Shown here piece by piece: positions 47,185-56,224 of a stretch of 56,759 nt of DNA (the first letter of the stretch is position 1; each line of letters begins with the position of its first letter). Source of the stretch: Muribaculaceae bacterium (lineage in GTDB: Bacteria > Bacteroidota > Bacteroidia > Bacteroidales > Muribaculaceae); assembly GCA_017462345.1 (NCBI GenBank), contig JAFTRI010000039.1, positions 1 to 56,759 of the forward strand, written 5' to 3'. Position numbers and translations under genes: made by a program. Below the pieces are notes generated by a model. That model was not told where the DNA came from. It saw only the letters and a program-made list of their open reading frames with translations, and searched no databases.

Positions 47185-49410
47185 TCACTTCACAAGCACA
47201 CGGGTAGAATAATTACCCTCGGCACATACGGCATTGAGCAGATAGACCCCCTTTGAGACATCCGAAGTATCAAGCTCGGCAGTGTCTCCCGAAGACGAGA
47301 CACTTGCCACCGGCTGTCCTGACATGTTATAGAGTGTCGCATTGAAACCTGACGTCCCTGCAACATATACCTGGAACGATGTATCAGAGACCGGAGTGAC
47401 AATAAAACGGCTTCCTCCATTCTGTTCCACGGTCTCTACCCCCGACAGTGAAATCACTTTCTTCATACCGTCAAGAGCATTTATCTTTCCCGCACCCCAC
47501 TGTACCTTGTTGGTCGAATTCTTCACATAGGAGTCCTGAAGTGCCGTTTCCATCGCTATTTCACGAACCTCCGCCACTGTCAGCGTCGGATCGGCCTGTA
47601 GCCATAATGCGACCGTTCCCGCAACGTATGGCGATGCCATCGATGTCCCCTGCATACTGTCCCAATAGTTGTTACGGTCATTGGCTTCAGCCTTCGCTAC
47701 AAGATCGGTCTCTGACAAAGAGCCGTTAAGCATATACCTGTTGACATAGGGGGTGCTCACTGCCGATACTATAAACATTCCGGGGGCAGTGATATGTGGC
47801 AGCTGACGTCCGTCAGGCAAAGTGCCGTAACTTGAGAACGAAGATATTCCTCCGACAGTCACGCTATTATTTCCGTAACTGTTTCCGTCAAGATGAGGGA
47901 AATAGTTTCTTGTATTGTATGAGCCTACAGCAATAATATTCTGTCCACATGCTAACCCGTTAATGGTTCCGTCGGTAGTACCGGCATCCCAGCCCGAAAC
48001 ATCTTTTGATGAGAACTCTGTATATAAGCCGTCACAATAAGCATCCACGCGCTGCCCTTCATTGCCGTCGACAATTACGCCCACGACATATCTTCCGCTT
48101 GAATTTCCGGTTGTTGCATATAGATAATAATTGAAATACACATTATAACGGTTGTTTGCCGCGTCCACCTTTGAGGCACACCCCATATAACCCTCGAACG
48201 CCTTGTTGAACTCCGCGCTCTTCAAGTCGGAAGAGGATACCTGCGATCCGTTTGACACATAAGTGAATTTTCCTTCCGTACTTGCCGATACTGTCGGCAT
48301 AGAATACAGTATCGAATTGGACTGTGTGTCATATACGACAATTGTAACCGATACCGGAGACGAATCGGCACTCCATATATCAACGTTTCCGACAACAGTT
48401 CCTGCCGAATAATTTTCAACGATAAACGATTTGACCTGTTTGTCCGTAGCAGTGAATTTTTTTGTCATCACAATAGGCATATCCCCCTCATTGCCTGCCG
48501 ATATGCATATCACCGCATCTTCAGCCAGCTTGTCAAGATACTGGCTCATCGCATCCGAACCGTCATGCGCTCCCGTATTCGTTCCCAGCGAAAGATTCAC
48601 GACAGCTGGCTTGTTCACGCTTTTGGCATAGTCCACAATATTCGAGACACCAAGAGTCACATTAGTTTCTGACAAGTCTCCGCACGCGATTGCAATATCG
48701 GAATTGGTTGCGACACCGTAATACTGGTTATCAGTCTTGTAGGCACCGGCCATTATGCCCGCCACATGCGTCCCATGGGTATAGGATGCGTTCTCCGTCG
48801 TAAATGAGGCGATTTCTGACGGACTGTCGTAAGTTGTCACACGCGAATTATATCCGGATATTTTCCACACGCGGCTCACTCTTGATTCAGTTCCCTCGGT
48901 ATTATAGAAAGCGATGTGATTGGGGTCAAGACCCGAATCCATCAGCCCGGTAACCACTCCGGTACCGTCATATTCATTCCCGCCGAGTCCGAATCCTGAA
49001 TGGACACGGCTCACATAGCTTGCGGTACGTGCCTTATCCAATTTGGGGACAAGCTGCCCGCCGAATGAGAGGCTCTTTATCACATCGGTTTTCGAGAAAG
49101 CCTCCACCTGATCGATAGGCAAAGACACTATCGCCATATCATCACGCATGTCAAGCACTTCGGCACCGTTCTCCTCAAGCGACGGGAGCGATGCACCGTC
49201 CGAAAGCCTGACGATGGCTGTTACACGCTCATTCTCATCTACTGAGCGCAACATTGTCTTTCCGAAATCCGACATCCGGCTATCAATACCATTTCGTTTC
49301 TGAATCTCATACTGTCTCAGTACGCACTGACCCTTAAAGTCTATTTTGCTTTGTCCGTTAAGCAGCAGACAGCCACACATCAGCATGGCACCGATATAAA
49401 ATTTTCTCAT
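47185..49410 (-). CDS. Subtilisin-family (S8) protease with T9SS-like C-terminal tail
   Basis: A 741-residue exported protease (signal ends near LLLNGQS). Catalytic residues D158 (GLMDSGLDPNH), H212 (HGTHVAGIMAG) and S590 (QGTSMASPYVAG) are intact, with CISAGNEG as oxyanion site. Like its neighbour it has an inserted beta-rich segment of about 200 residues between His and Ser. The last 70 residues (TLYNMSGQPVASV ... VSKGVYLLNAV ... TRVLVK) resemble the type IX secretion sorting domain. Shared stretches such as KPAVVNLSLG and LWLQADPTLTV show tandem duplication with 44950-47109. Substrate unknown. Confidence 0.92.
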   Translation of the reverse strand: MRKFYIGAMLMCGCLLLNGQSKIDFKGQCVLRQYEIQKRNGIDSRMSDFGKTMLRSVDENERVTAIVRLSDGASLPSLEENGAEVLDMRDDMAIVSLPIDQVEAFSKTDVIKSLSFGGQLVPKLDKARTASYVSRVHSGFGLGGNEYDGTGVVTGLMDSGLDPNHIAFYNTEGTESRVSRVWKISGYNSRVTTYDSPSEIASFTTENASYTHGTHVAGIMAGAYKTDNQYYGVATNSDIAIACGDLSETNVTLGVSNIVDYAKSVNKPAVVNLSLGTNTGAHDGSDAMSQYLDKLAEDAVICISAGNEGDMPIVMTKKFTATDKQVKSFIVENYSAGTVVGNVDIWSADSSPVSVTIVVYDTQSNSILYSMPTVSASTEGKFTYVSNGSQVSSSDLKSAEFNKAFEGYMGCASKVDAANNRYNVYFNYYLYATTGNSSGRYVVGVIVDGNEGQRVDAYCDGLYTEFSSKDVSGWDAGTTDGTINGLACGQNIIAVGSYNTRNYFPHLDGNSYGNNSVTVGGISSFSSYGTLPDGRQLPHITAPGMFIVSAVSTPYVNRYMLNGSLSETDLVAKAEANDRNNYWDSMQGTSMASPYVAGTVALWLQADPTLTVAEVREIAMETALQDSYVKNSTNKVQWGAGKINALDGMKKVISLSGVETVEQNGGSRFIVTPVSDTSFQVYVAGTSGFNATLYNMSGQPVASVSSSGDTAELDTSDVSKGVYLLNAVCAEGNYSTRVLVK

Positions 49411-49436
49411 TATCTGAAGTTTAAATTATCCGCCCG

Positions 49437-49444
49437 CAAAGATA
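49437..49444 (-). promoter_or_regulatory. -7 box for the upstream subtilase gene
   Basis: TATCTTTG on the minus strand, 26 bases before the start codon at 49410. Confidence 0.5.
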
Positions 49445-49510
49445 AGGAATTATCCCCAATTTTTAGCATTTGTATAAATTTTAACTTATTATGGCATAAC
49501 ACGATAAAGC

Positions 49511-49543
49511 AATGGTGCAGAGTCCGGAAGGCTCTACACCATT
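49511..49543. terminator. Terminator after the 542-residue TPR gene
   Basis: AATGGTG-C-AGAG pairs with CTCT-A-CACCATT with one mismatch. GTTTTATT follows on the plus strand and GCTTTATC on the minus strand; the gene it serves is on the minus strand (stop at 49568). Confidence 0.7.
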
Positions 49544-49567
49544 GTTTTATTACAGTTAATTTACCCG

Positions 49568-51196
49568 TTACTCTTTCGTCTCGTCGACCTTAAGTTTCTC
49601 TACATATTGGCGCAAAGCCTCATTGTCGGGATTCAGTTCAAGTGTCTTCAGATAATATTCCTTGGCAGTTGCAACATCACCTGAGAGAATATAGAAACCG
49701 GCAATCTGGTTATAAGCCTCAGTATAATCCTGCGCATGAGCAGCCTTGCTGTCAGCATCGGCATCGAGTAACGACAGTACCACATTGTATGCGTCAGTAG
49801 ACTCCTGGCATGGCTTATTGTCATTTCTGATCATGAGAATACGGGCCTTACGCTGCGGAATACGATAGTCTTTATCGACCTTAGCAAGTACAATGTCGAT
49901 ATATTTCACCGCATTATTAAGGGCATCAAGGCGTTTTAACGAGTCGGTTTCAACCGAACCGTATGTCATGTAGCGACCGGCAAGCACATACTCGTCATTT
50001 GTCTTGAAGTTACCGCTGTCTATGACCTTCTGATAGGCCTGCGCTGCTTTTTCATACTGCTTCATCGAATAGTATGCGCTGCTCAACTGCTTGAGTACAT
50101 CCACCTTTCCGGGATTTACCTCTGCCGCTTTTTCATATTGGATGATAGCCAAAGAATCTTTCCCGAGTTCATGGAGCACCTCTCCGAGCGAAGAATAGTC
50201 GTTGGAGGTGTATTCATTTTTAGGATCATTCAGCGAGAAGAATACCTCAGCCTGCTTTTCTGCTCCCGTATAGTCCTTCAGGGCAGCCTTGTTGAGGAAC
50301 ACAATACGCTGAAGCTGGAAATTCTTGGGATCATCCACAAGGAGCTCTTCAGCAAGTTTCAGGCTCTTATCGTAAAATTTCCCGTAATAGAGCAGCACAC
50401 TGTAACGGACAGCATCCTCGGTGAGGTGATTGGGATTTCCCATATAGTCGCCATAAACCTGGGCGGCTTTGGCCCATTGGTCATTCTGATAGTACTTTTC
50501 TGCAAGTTCGCGCTGTGCGAGAGCCGAGTTGGGCTGGACGTTCAGAAGCTCCTGCAACTTGTTGATTGCATATTCTGGATTCACCGAGAAATAAGCATTG
50601 GCATATTTCACGTATGCCTCAGGATTGTTTGCCTCATAGAGGATTGCATTCTCATACAGAGCGGCAGCCTCTCCCACATTATTCTCTGCAGCCTTCATGT
50701 CGCCTTGGAAAACGAATATCGACGCAGCTTTCTTGTCAATCTTCTGTGCACGCTCGATCGACTTGTTCACGTCCTCGGCATACTTCACCGGATCGGCATT
50801 ATAATAGGCGCGGGCTATAGCAATCATCAGGTCGGCATTTTTCTTGCCATGATTGCGGGCCTGCTTGAAATAATCTTCAGCAACTTTTTCCTGACCGTCG
50901 AGCAGTGCCGCAGCACCGAGACCCACATAGTTGAACCCGTTTTCCGGATTAACCGCAAGACCTTTTTGGAAATAATCGCTTGCCGCGGTCTTGTCACCCT
51001 GACGCAGAGCAATCTCGCCAAGATAATAGTACGCCTCCGATTTATCGGTCGAAGCATCATTGAGAGTACGGTTAAGGATAGTCTTGGCGTTCTCATACTG
51101 ATCGGCCTTGTAATACTCGATACCATCCTTATATCCATGTGCCGACATCGCGAGGGCACTTCCTAAGAACAGAGAAAACAAAAATTTAAATTTCAT
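49568..51196 (-). CDS. Exported TPR-repeat protein
   Basis: A 542-residue protein with a signal peptide (MKFKFLFSLFLGSALAMSAHG) and about twelve TPR-like units along its length, many matching the canonical pattern (for example AIIQYEKAAEVNPGKVDVLK and AAQAYQKVIDSGN). No catalytic domain. It is the last of three genes with the PstS-like lipoprotein and a small membrane protein; I recall this trio next to ExbB/ExbD/TonB genes in other Bacteroidales, which would suggest a role around TonB-dependent energisation. Those genes are absent here. The gap to the PstS-like gene is 42 bases. Confidence 0.88.
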   Translation of the reverse strand: MKFKFLFSLFLGSALAMSAHGYKDGIEYYKADQYENAKTILNRTLNDASTDKSEAYYYLGEIALRQGDKTAASDYFQKGLAVNPENGFNYVGLGAAALLDGQEKVAEDYFKQARNHGKKNADLMIAIARAYYNADPVKYAEDVNKSIERAQKIDKKAASIFVFQGDMKAAENNVGEAAALYENAILYEANNPEAYVKYANAYFSVNPEYAINKLQELLNVQPNSALAQRELAEKYYQNDQWAKAAQVYGDYMGNPNHLTEDAVRYSVLLYYGKFYDKSLKLAEELLVDDPKNFQLQRIVFLNKAALKDYTGAEKQAEVFFSLNDPKNEYTSNDYSSLGEVLHELGKDSLAIIQYEKAAEVNPGKVDVLKQLSSAYYSMKQYEKAAQAYQKVIDSGNFKTNDEYVLAGRYMTYGSVETDSLKRLDALNNAVKYIDIVLAKVDKDYRIPQRKARILMIRNDNKPCQESTDAYNVVLSLLDADADSKAAHAQDYTEAYNQIAGFYILSGDVATAKEYYLKTLELNPDNEALRQYVEKLKVDETKE

Positions 51197-51238
51197 GTTT
51201 TGAGTGGTTTTATTATATTAATTTTCAATTATTTGCGT

Positions 51239-52210
51239 TTATTCAAGGCTTACCATCCGCGGCTGTATCGTCGCCGGCAGTATTCCTGTCATCTGTATTA
51301 TCTTCTGACCGCGGAATCCGGTCACGAACGAATAGAATGAGTGTCCCGCCGACCCGTTTGCCGCCGTGGTAATCATGTAGATGGAACGGAACAGCGGATA
51401 ACTTCCGTCATAAATATAGGCCTGATAAGGCTTGTAGGCACGTATATCGTCATCCCGTCTCACTTTCAGCACTTTTATACCACTGTCAAAATCCATCTGC
51501 GTGGTATCATTCCTTTCAAGTGCCTCTATACGATCTTCGCGGGACATGTCAGGGGCACGCATATCCGAACTGATCCAGCTCACGCCTATTATCCCTATCG
51601 CATTTTTCCTCTCCTTCACGGCATTGAACACCTCGGCATTGGATTTCTGGGCAAACACATTAGCTCCGAACGCCTTGCCGTTCAACAAGGAATCCCTCAT
51701 ATACTTGACCGTACTCGATCCCTGATGGTCAAACACCACATCTATACGACCGAGCTTATTGGGTTCGATTTCGTCCCATCGGGTCAATTCCCCCGAAAGT
51801 ATCTGGGCAATCTCCCCCATACTCAATATCTCAGTGGGATTTTCCTTGTTTACAATCAATGCAATGGCATCGACGGCTATCTTACTCTGCTTTACATTGC
51901 GGCGCTTGCCCTTGAGGTAAGAGACCTCCTTTGCGGTCAACTGCCTCGGGACAACGATTGTACGGGTCTTCAACGAGAAGAGAGAATCGAGTGCCGCACT
52001 TTCATTGACATAATAAGGAATGATGCTCATATCCCTATAAAGGTATTCGAACACATCAATTTCCTGACACATTATGTTCTCGAAACTGTCATCACACGCA
52101 ACAGTAGTTATCCTGATGGGCTTTTCGGCTTTCTTCCCGCCTTTTCCGCCACAGGCTGTTATTGCCAAAGCCATCAGTATGGCCAACCCTATGTTCAGAC
52201 ACCTGTTCAT
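51239..52210 (-). CDS. PstS-like substrate-binding lipoprotein
   Basis: A 323-residue lipoprotein (signal MNRCLNIGLAILMALAITAC, lipobox ITAC) with a PBP-like fold: IRITTVACDDSFENIM, IVNKENPTEILSMGEIAQIL (the strand-helix seen in PstS) and DHQGSSTVKYM as the phosphate-type loop. No PstCAB genes are near, so import of phosphate is doubtful; PstS-like proteins in this position may have another role. The ATG at 52210 gives a proper signal peptide; a longer frame from 52309 runs inside the small upstream gene. Spacing to that gene is eight bases. Confidence 0.85.
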   Translation of the reverse strand: MNRCLNIGLAILMALAITACGGKGGKKAEKPIRITTVACDDSFENIMCQEIDVFEYLYRDMSIIPYYVNESAALDSLFSLKTRTIVVPRQLTAKEVSYLKGKRRNVKQSKIAVDAIALIVNKENPTEILSMGEIAQILSGELTRWDEIEPNKLGRIDVVFDHQGSSTVKYMRDSLLNGKAFGANVFAQKSNAEVFNAVKERKNAIGIIGVSWISSDMRAPDMSREDRIEALERNDTTQMDFDSGIKVLKVRRDDDIRAYKPYQAYIYDGSYPLFRSIYMITTAANGSAGHSFYSFVTGFRGQKIIQMTGILPATIQPRMVSLE

Positions 52211-52218
52211 TTCCTGTT

Positions 52219-52443
52219 TCAGATACTTGAATCCACGCCTTTGAACTGACGGTAGGCCCGCCACACTCCATACACCGTAAACAGTACTCCTCCTGACAGC
52301 CTCAGCCACTGCCAGTTTTCACCCCATTGGAAAAAATTCATGAACAGGAGTATTCCCATCCCGACATAGATGACAATCATGATTATCCCGAATATTGTCC
52401 GGAATAATTGCGGTGTACTGTTGCTTTGCTGTCCGTTACTCAT
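52219..52443 (-). CDS. Small two-helix membrane protein
   Basis: A 74-residue protein with two hydrophobic helices (LFRTIFGIIMIVIYVGMGIL and LSGGVLFTVYGVWRAY) and short polar ends. Function unknown. It begins the three-gene operon leading to the TPR protein. ATG at 52443 is used; a GTG precedes it by one codon. Confidence 0.75.
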   Translation of the reverse strand: MSNGQQSNSTPQLFRTIFGIIMIVIYVGMGILLFMNFFQWGENWQWLRLSGGVLFTVYGVWRAYRQFKGVDSSI

Positions 52444-52530
52444 CACGCTTCCGTTTATTTCTTAAACTTATGATGTCCCCGCCATCGGCAGAGTCCACAT
52501 GTTTAACACAAGTACATGCCAAAAGTTCAA

Positions 52531-52538
52531 CAAAAGTA
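52531..52538 (-). promoter_or_regulatory. -7 box for the small membrane protein operon
   Basis: TACTTTTG on the minus strand, 87 bases before the ATG at 52443, so the leader would be about 80 bases. Confidence 0.45.
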
Positions 52539-52675
52539 ACCTGTCCGTTACATCTGCCGACTTTACTCTACTTGCGTGGGTAAAGTTACATAAAAAAGTT
52601 TTACACCGGCATCGTTTTGCCGACATATTATAATCTATTAACACCTATATATAATCGCCTCAACAGGAATTTACC

Positions 52676-52683
52676 TACTTTTG
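52676..52683 (+). promoter_or_regulatory. -7 box for rarA
   Basis: TACTTTTG; it overlaps the TTG that would begin the longest frame and so fixes the start at 52708. Confidence 0.6.
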
Positions 52684-52707
52684 CACTGTTTTAAGCACCA
52701 ACTGACG

Positions 52708-53988
52708 ATGCAAGCACCTCTTGCCGAACGATTACGGCCAAAGACAATCGACGAATATATAGGACAGACCCACCTGGTGGGCAGTGACTGCATCCTGCGC
52801 AGGATGATCGACTCGGGAAACGTCTCCTCATTCATCCTGTGGGGGCCTCCGGGTGTAGGCAAGACCACACTCGCGCGCATCATTGCCAACACCACCCGCT
52901 CGCCGTTCTACACCCTCAGCGCAGTCCATGCCGGAGTTAAGGAAGTGCGCGAAGTCCTTGAACGCTGCAAAAGCGATGTCCGCAGCATGTTCGCCACCGG
53001 ACGTCCCATCCTGTTCATCGATGAAATCCACCGCTTCAACAAGTCCCAGCAGGACAGCCTGCTCGGTGCTGTCGAGAGCGGAACCGTGACACTGATCGGG
53101 GCAACCACCGAAAACCCGTCTTTTGAGGTAATCCGCCCGTTACTGTCACGCGCGCAAGTCTATGTACTGAAACCGCTCGAGATTCCCGAATTGCAACAAT
53201 TGCTCGACAGGGCACTGACCTCCGACGAAGTCCTGAAATCGCGCGACATCAAGATAAAAAGCACCGATGCGCTGTTCCGCTTCTCGGGGGGTGACGCACG
53301 CAAGCTGCTGAACATCATCGACCTTCTGGAGCAGTCGACCGCAATCGGCGAAGAGATGATCATCGATGACGACCTCGTCACCAGGCGCTTGCAGGAAAAT
53401 CCGGCAGCATTTGACAAGAACGGGGAAATGCATTACGACATCATCTCGGCATTCATCAAGAGCATACGCGGAAGCGACCCGGACGCGGCAATATACTGGC
53501 TCGCCCGTATGGTGGCTGGAGGAGAAGACCCGGAATTCATAGCCCGACGGCTTGCCATCCTCGCCGCCGAGGACATAGGGCTCGCCAACCCCAATGCACT
53601 GCTGCTTGCCAATGCCACATTCGACATCCTGAAAAAAATAGGATGGCCCGAAGGACGCATCCCACTCGCCGAATGCACCATATACCTTGCCACATCCCCA
53701 AAGAGCAACTCGGCATACATGGCCATAAACGCCGCCCTCGAAAAGGTCGATGAGACAGGGGATCTGCCTGTCCCGATGCATCTGCGGAACGCCCCGACCA
53801 AGCTCATGAAAGATCTCGGCTACGGAAAAGGCTACAAATACGCCCACGACTATCCGGGCAATTTCGTCCGCCAGCAATTCATGCCCGAATCCCTCGGTCA
53901 CCCCACATTCTGGATTCCCGGCGGCAACACATCCGAGGCAAAGATGCGGGATCTTCAGGAGCTCAGGTGGGGCAAAAACACCGATTAG
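52708..53988 (+). CDS. rarA: Replication-associated recombination protein RarA (MgsA)
   Basis: AAA+ ATPase acting at stalled replication forks. The 426-residue protein starts [20 protein letters not shown], with Walker [12 protein letters not shown], Walker [16 protein letters not shown], sensor segment [11 protein letters not shown], arginine-rich [13 protein letters not shown] and the C-terminal tetramerisation domain ([19 protein letters not shown]). Standard length. The ATG at 52708 fits both the family and the promoter. Confidence 0.96.
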   Translation: MQAPLAERLRPKTIDEYIGQTHLVGSDCILRRMIDSGNVSSFILWGPPGVGKTTLARIIANTTRSPFYTLSAVHAGVKEVREVLERCKSDVRSMFATGRPILFIDEIHRFNKSQQDSLLGAVESGTVTLIGATTENPSFEVIRPLLSRAQVYVLKPLEIPELQQLLDRALTSDEVLKSRDIKIKSTDALFRFSGGDARKLLNIIDLLEQSTAIGEEMIIDDDLVTRRLQENPAAFDKNGEMHYDIISAFIKSIRGSDPDAAIYWLARMVAGGEDPEFIARRLAILAAEDIGLANPNALLLANATFDILKKIGWPEGRIPLAECTIYLATSPKSNSAYMAINAALEKVDETGDLPVPMHLRNAPTKLMKDLGYGKGYKYAHDYPGNFVRQQFMPESLGHPTFWIPGGNTSEAKMRDLQELRWGKNTD

Positions 53989-54098
53989 AACCAGCGGTTA
54001 TACGCATAAATATTCACCGGCAGCCCCAATTAAATAAATTTTTCCTTAATTGGACGCTTTTTTCTTTTATTTCAATGGCAATTCCAATAATTAATTAT

Positions 54099-54106
54099 TA
54101 ATTTTG
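54099..54106 (+). promoter_or_regulatory. -7 box for serC-serA
   Basis: TAATTTTG, 34 bases before the serC ATG. Upstream lies a very AT-rich stretch (54028-54098) that may help as an UP-like element. Confidence 0.5.
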
Positions 54107-54140
54107 CCTCCATAAAAAGCAAACAAAACATAAAAACGAT

Positions 54141-55208
54141 ATGAAGAAGCACAATTTCTATGCAGGACCCTCTATTCTTAGCGAATACACCATTAAGAAT
54201 ACAGCTGAGGCAGTTATGAACTTTGCCGATACCGGCTTGTCAATCCTTGAAGTGTCTCACCGCAGCAAGGAGTTCTCGGCCGTTATCGAAGAAGCCGCTC
54301 AATTGGTCAAGGAATTACTTGAAGTTCCCGAAGGCTATCACGTCCTTTTCCTCGGTGGAGGTGCAAGCATGCAGTTCTGCATGGTGCCATTCAACTTATT
54401 GAAAAAGAAAGCCGCCTATCTCGAGACAGGCACATGGGCTGTAAACGCGATCAAGGAAGCACGCCTTTTCGGTGAAGTCGATGTAGTGGCATCGTCCAAG
54501 GATGCCAACTTCACATTCATCCCCAAAGACTTCGTAATCCCTGCCGATGCCGACTATTTCCACTTCACCACCAACAACACCATCTTCGGTACTGAAGTAC
54601 GCAAGGACATCGATTCACCCGTGCCCTTGGTAGCCGACATGTCAAGCGACATCTTCTCCCGTCCCGTCGACGTGTCCAAATACAATGTGATATATGCCGG
54701 AGCACAGAAGAACCTTGCCCCTGCAGGCGTGACAATCGTAATCGTGAAAGAGGACGCTCTCGGACAGGTTGAGCGCGCGATCCCCACAATGCTCGACTAC
54801 CGCACCCACGTGAAAAAAGGCTCGATGTTCAACACCCCGCCGGTACTTCCCATCTTCTCCGCTCTCCAGACACTCAAATACTACAAGAGCCTCGGAGGCA
54901 TAAAAGAGATCGAGAAGACCGATATCGCCAAGGCCGCAAAGCTCTACGACGCCATCGACTCGAGCAAGCTGTTTGTAGGTACAGCCGCCGCTGAGGACCG
55001 TTCTATAATGAACGTATGCTTCGTGATGAAACCCGAATATGCCGAACTGGAAAAGGAATTTGTTGAGTTCGCGACCGCCAAGGGCATGGTCGGCATCAAG
55101 GGACACCGTTCAGTGGGCGGATTCCGCGCGTCACTTTACAACGCGCTCCCCATGGAAAGCGTAGACGCGCTCATCGCCACAATGAAAGAATTTGAAGCAA
55201 AACACTAA
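54141..55208 (+). CDS. serC: Phosphoserine aminotransferase
   Basis: Converts 3-phosphohydroxypyruvate to phosphoserine with glutamate; PLP-dependent. The 355-residue protein starts [12 protein letters not shown], has [10 protein letters not shown], the PLP-lysine motif [12 protein letters not shown] and the C-terminal [14 protein letters not shown]. Normal length. serA follows after 13 bases; enzyme order in the pathway is SerA then SerC. Confidence 0.97.
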   Translation: MKKHNFYAGPSILSEYTIKNTAEAVMNFADTGLSILEVSHRSKEFSAVIEEAAQLVKELLEVPEGYHVLFLGGGASMQFCMVPFNLLKKKAAYLETGTWAVNAIKEARLFGEVDVVASSKDANFTFIPKDFVIPADADYFHFTTNNTIFGTEVRKDIDSPVPLVADMSSDIFSRPVDVSKYNVIYAGAQKNLAPAGVTIVIVKEDALGQVERAIPTMLDYRTHVKKGSMFNTPPVLPIFSALQTLKYYKSLGGIKEIEKTDIAKAAKLYDAIDSSKLFVGTAAAEDRSIMNVCFVMKPEYAELEKEFVEFATAKGMVGIKGHRSVGGFRASLYNALPMESVDALIATMKEFEAKH

Positions 55209-55221
55209 TATCAGCACAATC

Positions 55222-56142
55222 ATGAAAGTATTGGTAGCTACCGAAAAGCCGTTTGCCGCAGTAGCCGTAAACGGGATACGCCAAGTAATCGAGGATGCCG
55301 GCTACAAGCTCGCTCTTCTTGAGAAATACGCATCAAAGCAGGAACTGCTCAATGCCGTTGCCGATGCCGACGCGATAATCATCCGCAGCGACATCGTCGA
55401 CCAGGAAGTACTCGATGCAGCCAAGAATCTCAAGATCGTGGTACGCGCAGGCGCAGGGTATGACAACATCGACCTTGAGGCATCCAAAGCCAAAGGCGTA
55501 GTGGCACAGAACACCCCCGGGCAGAACTCCAACGCAGTAGCCGAACTGGTGTTCGGAATGACCGTCATGGCTGTACGCAACATGTACAACGGGACATCGG
55601 GCACTGAGCTCAAGGGGAAAAAACTCGGCATACACGCTTTCGGGCAGGTAGGACGCAACGTTGCACGCATCGCCAAGGGCTTTGAGATGGAGGTATCGGC
55701 ACTCGACCCCTACTGCCCCGATGAGGTTATCACTGCAGCAGGCGTCACCCCTATCCATTCGGTCGAAGAGCTTTACAGCGGCAACCAGTTCGTATCGCTC
55801 CACATCCCCGCAACCGCCGAGACAAAGAAATCGGTAGGTTACGACCTCATCACACGCCTGCCAAAGAATGGCGTGCTCATCAACACCGCCCGCAAGGAGG
55901 TGATTGACGAAGAAGGTCTTGCCAAGGCATTGGAAGAACGTCCCGACATCAAATATGTTGCCGACATCAAGCCCGACACCGCCGAAGAACTGAAAGCGAA
56001 ATTCGGTGACCGCGTATTCTTCACTCCCAAGAAAATGGGAGCACAGACCGCTGAGGCCAATATCAATGCAGGAATCGCAGCCGCCCACCAGATTGTCGCA
56101 TTCTTTCGCGACGGCATCAACCGCTTCCAGGTCAACAAATAA
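55222..56142 (+). CDS. serA: D-3-phosphoglycerate dehydrogenase, short form
   Basis: First step of serine synthesis. The 306-residue NAD-dependent dehydrogenase shows RAGAGYDNIDLEA, the Rossmann motif GIHAFGQVGRNVA, LHIPATAETK and NTARKEVIDEEGL. There is no C-terminal ACT or ASB domain, so no allosteric inhibition by serine of the E. coli type. The C-terminal PKKMGAQTAEANINAG takes the place of the usual H-region. The ATG at 55222 is used; a longer frame starts within serC. Confidence 0.94.
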   Translation: MKVLVATEKPFAAVAVNGIRQVIEDAGYKLALLEKYASKQELLNAVADADAIIIRSDIVDQEVLDAAKNLKIVVRAGAGYDNIDLEASKAKGVVAQNTPGQNSNAVAELVFGMTVMAVRNMYNGTSGTELKGKKLGIHAFGQVGRNVARIAKGFEMEVSALDPYCPDEVITAAGVTPIHSVEELYSGNQFVSLHIPATAETKKSVGYDLITRLPKNGVLINTARKEVIDEEGLAKALEERPDIKYVADIKPDTAEELKAKFGDRVFFTPKKMGAQTAEANINAGIAAAHQIVAFFRDGINRFQVNK

Positions 56143-56156
56143 CAAACATACTATTA

Positions 56157-56203
56157 CAATAACGGGGCTGAACCGGCATTCATGCAGTTCAGCCCCGTTA
56201 TTG
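56157..56203. terminator. Bidirectional terminator after serA
   Basis: A perfect 17-bp stem (CAATAACGGGGCTGAAC with GTTCAGCCCCGTTATTG) around a 13-base loop, between converging stop codons. The T content lies inside the stem. Confidence 0.8.
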
Positions 56204-56224
56204 TATCCGGTGCATCCTCCGTGT

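Noticed and set aside
50138-51166. 342-codon frame on the plus strand opposite the TPR gene
   Set aside because: It lies entirely antisense to a repeat-rich gene with strong codon bias, has no promoter and resembles no protein.
51239-52210. Phosphate transport operon (pst)
   Set aside because: The protein is PstS-like, but pstC, pstA, pstB and phoU are all absent around it.
51341-52249. 302-codon plus-strand frame opposite the PstS-like gene
   Set aside because: Antisense shadow of a well-supported lipoprotein gene.
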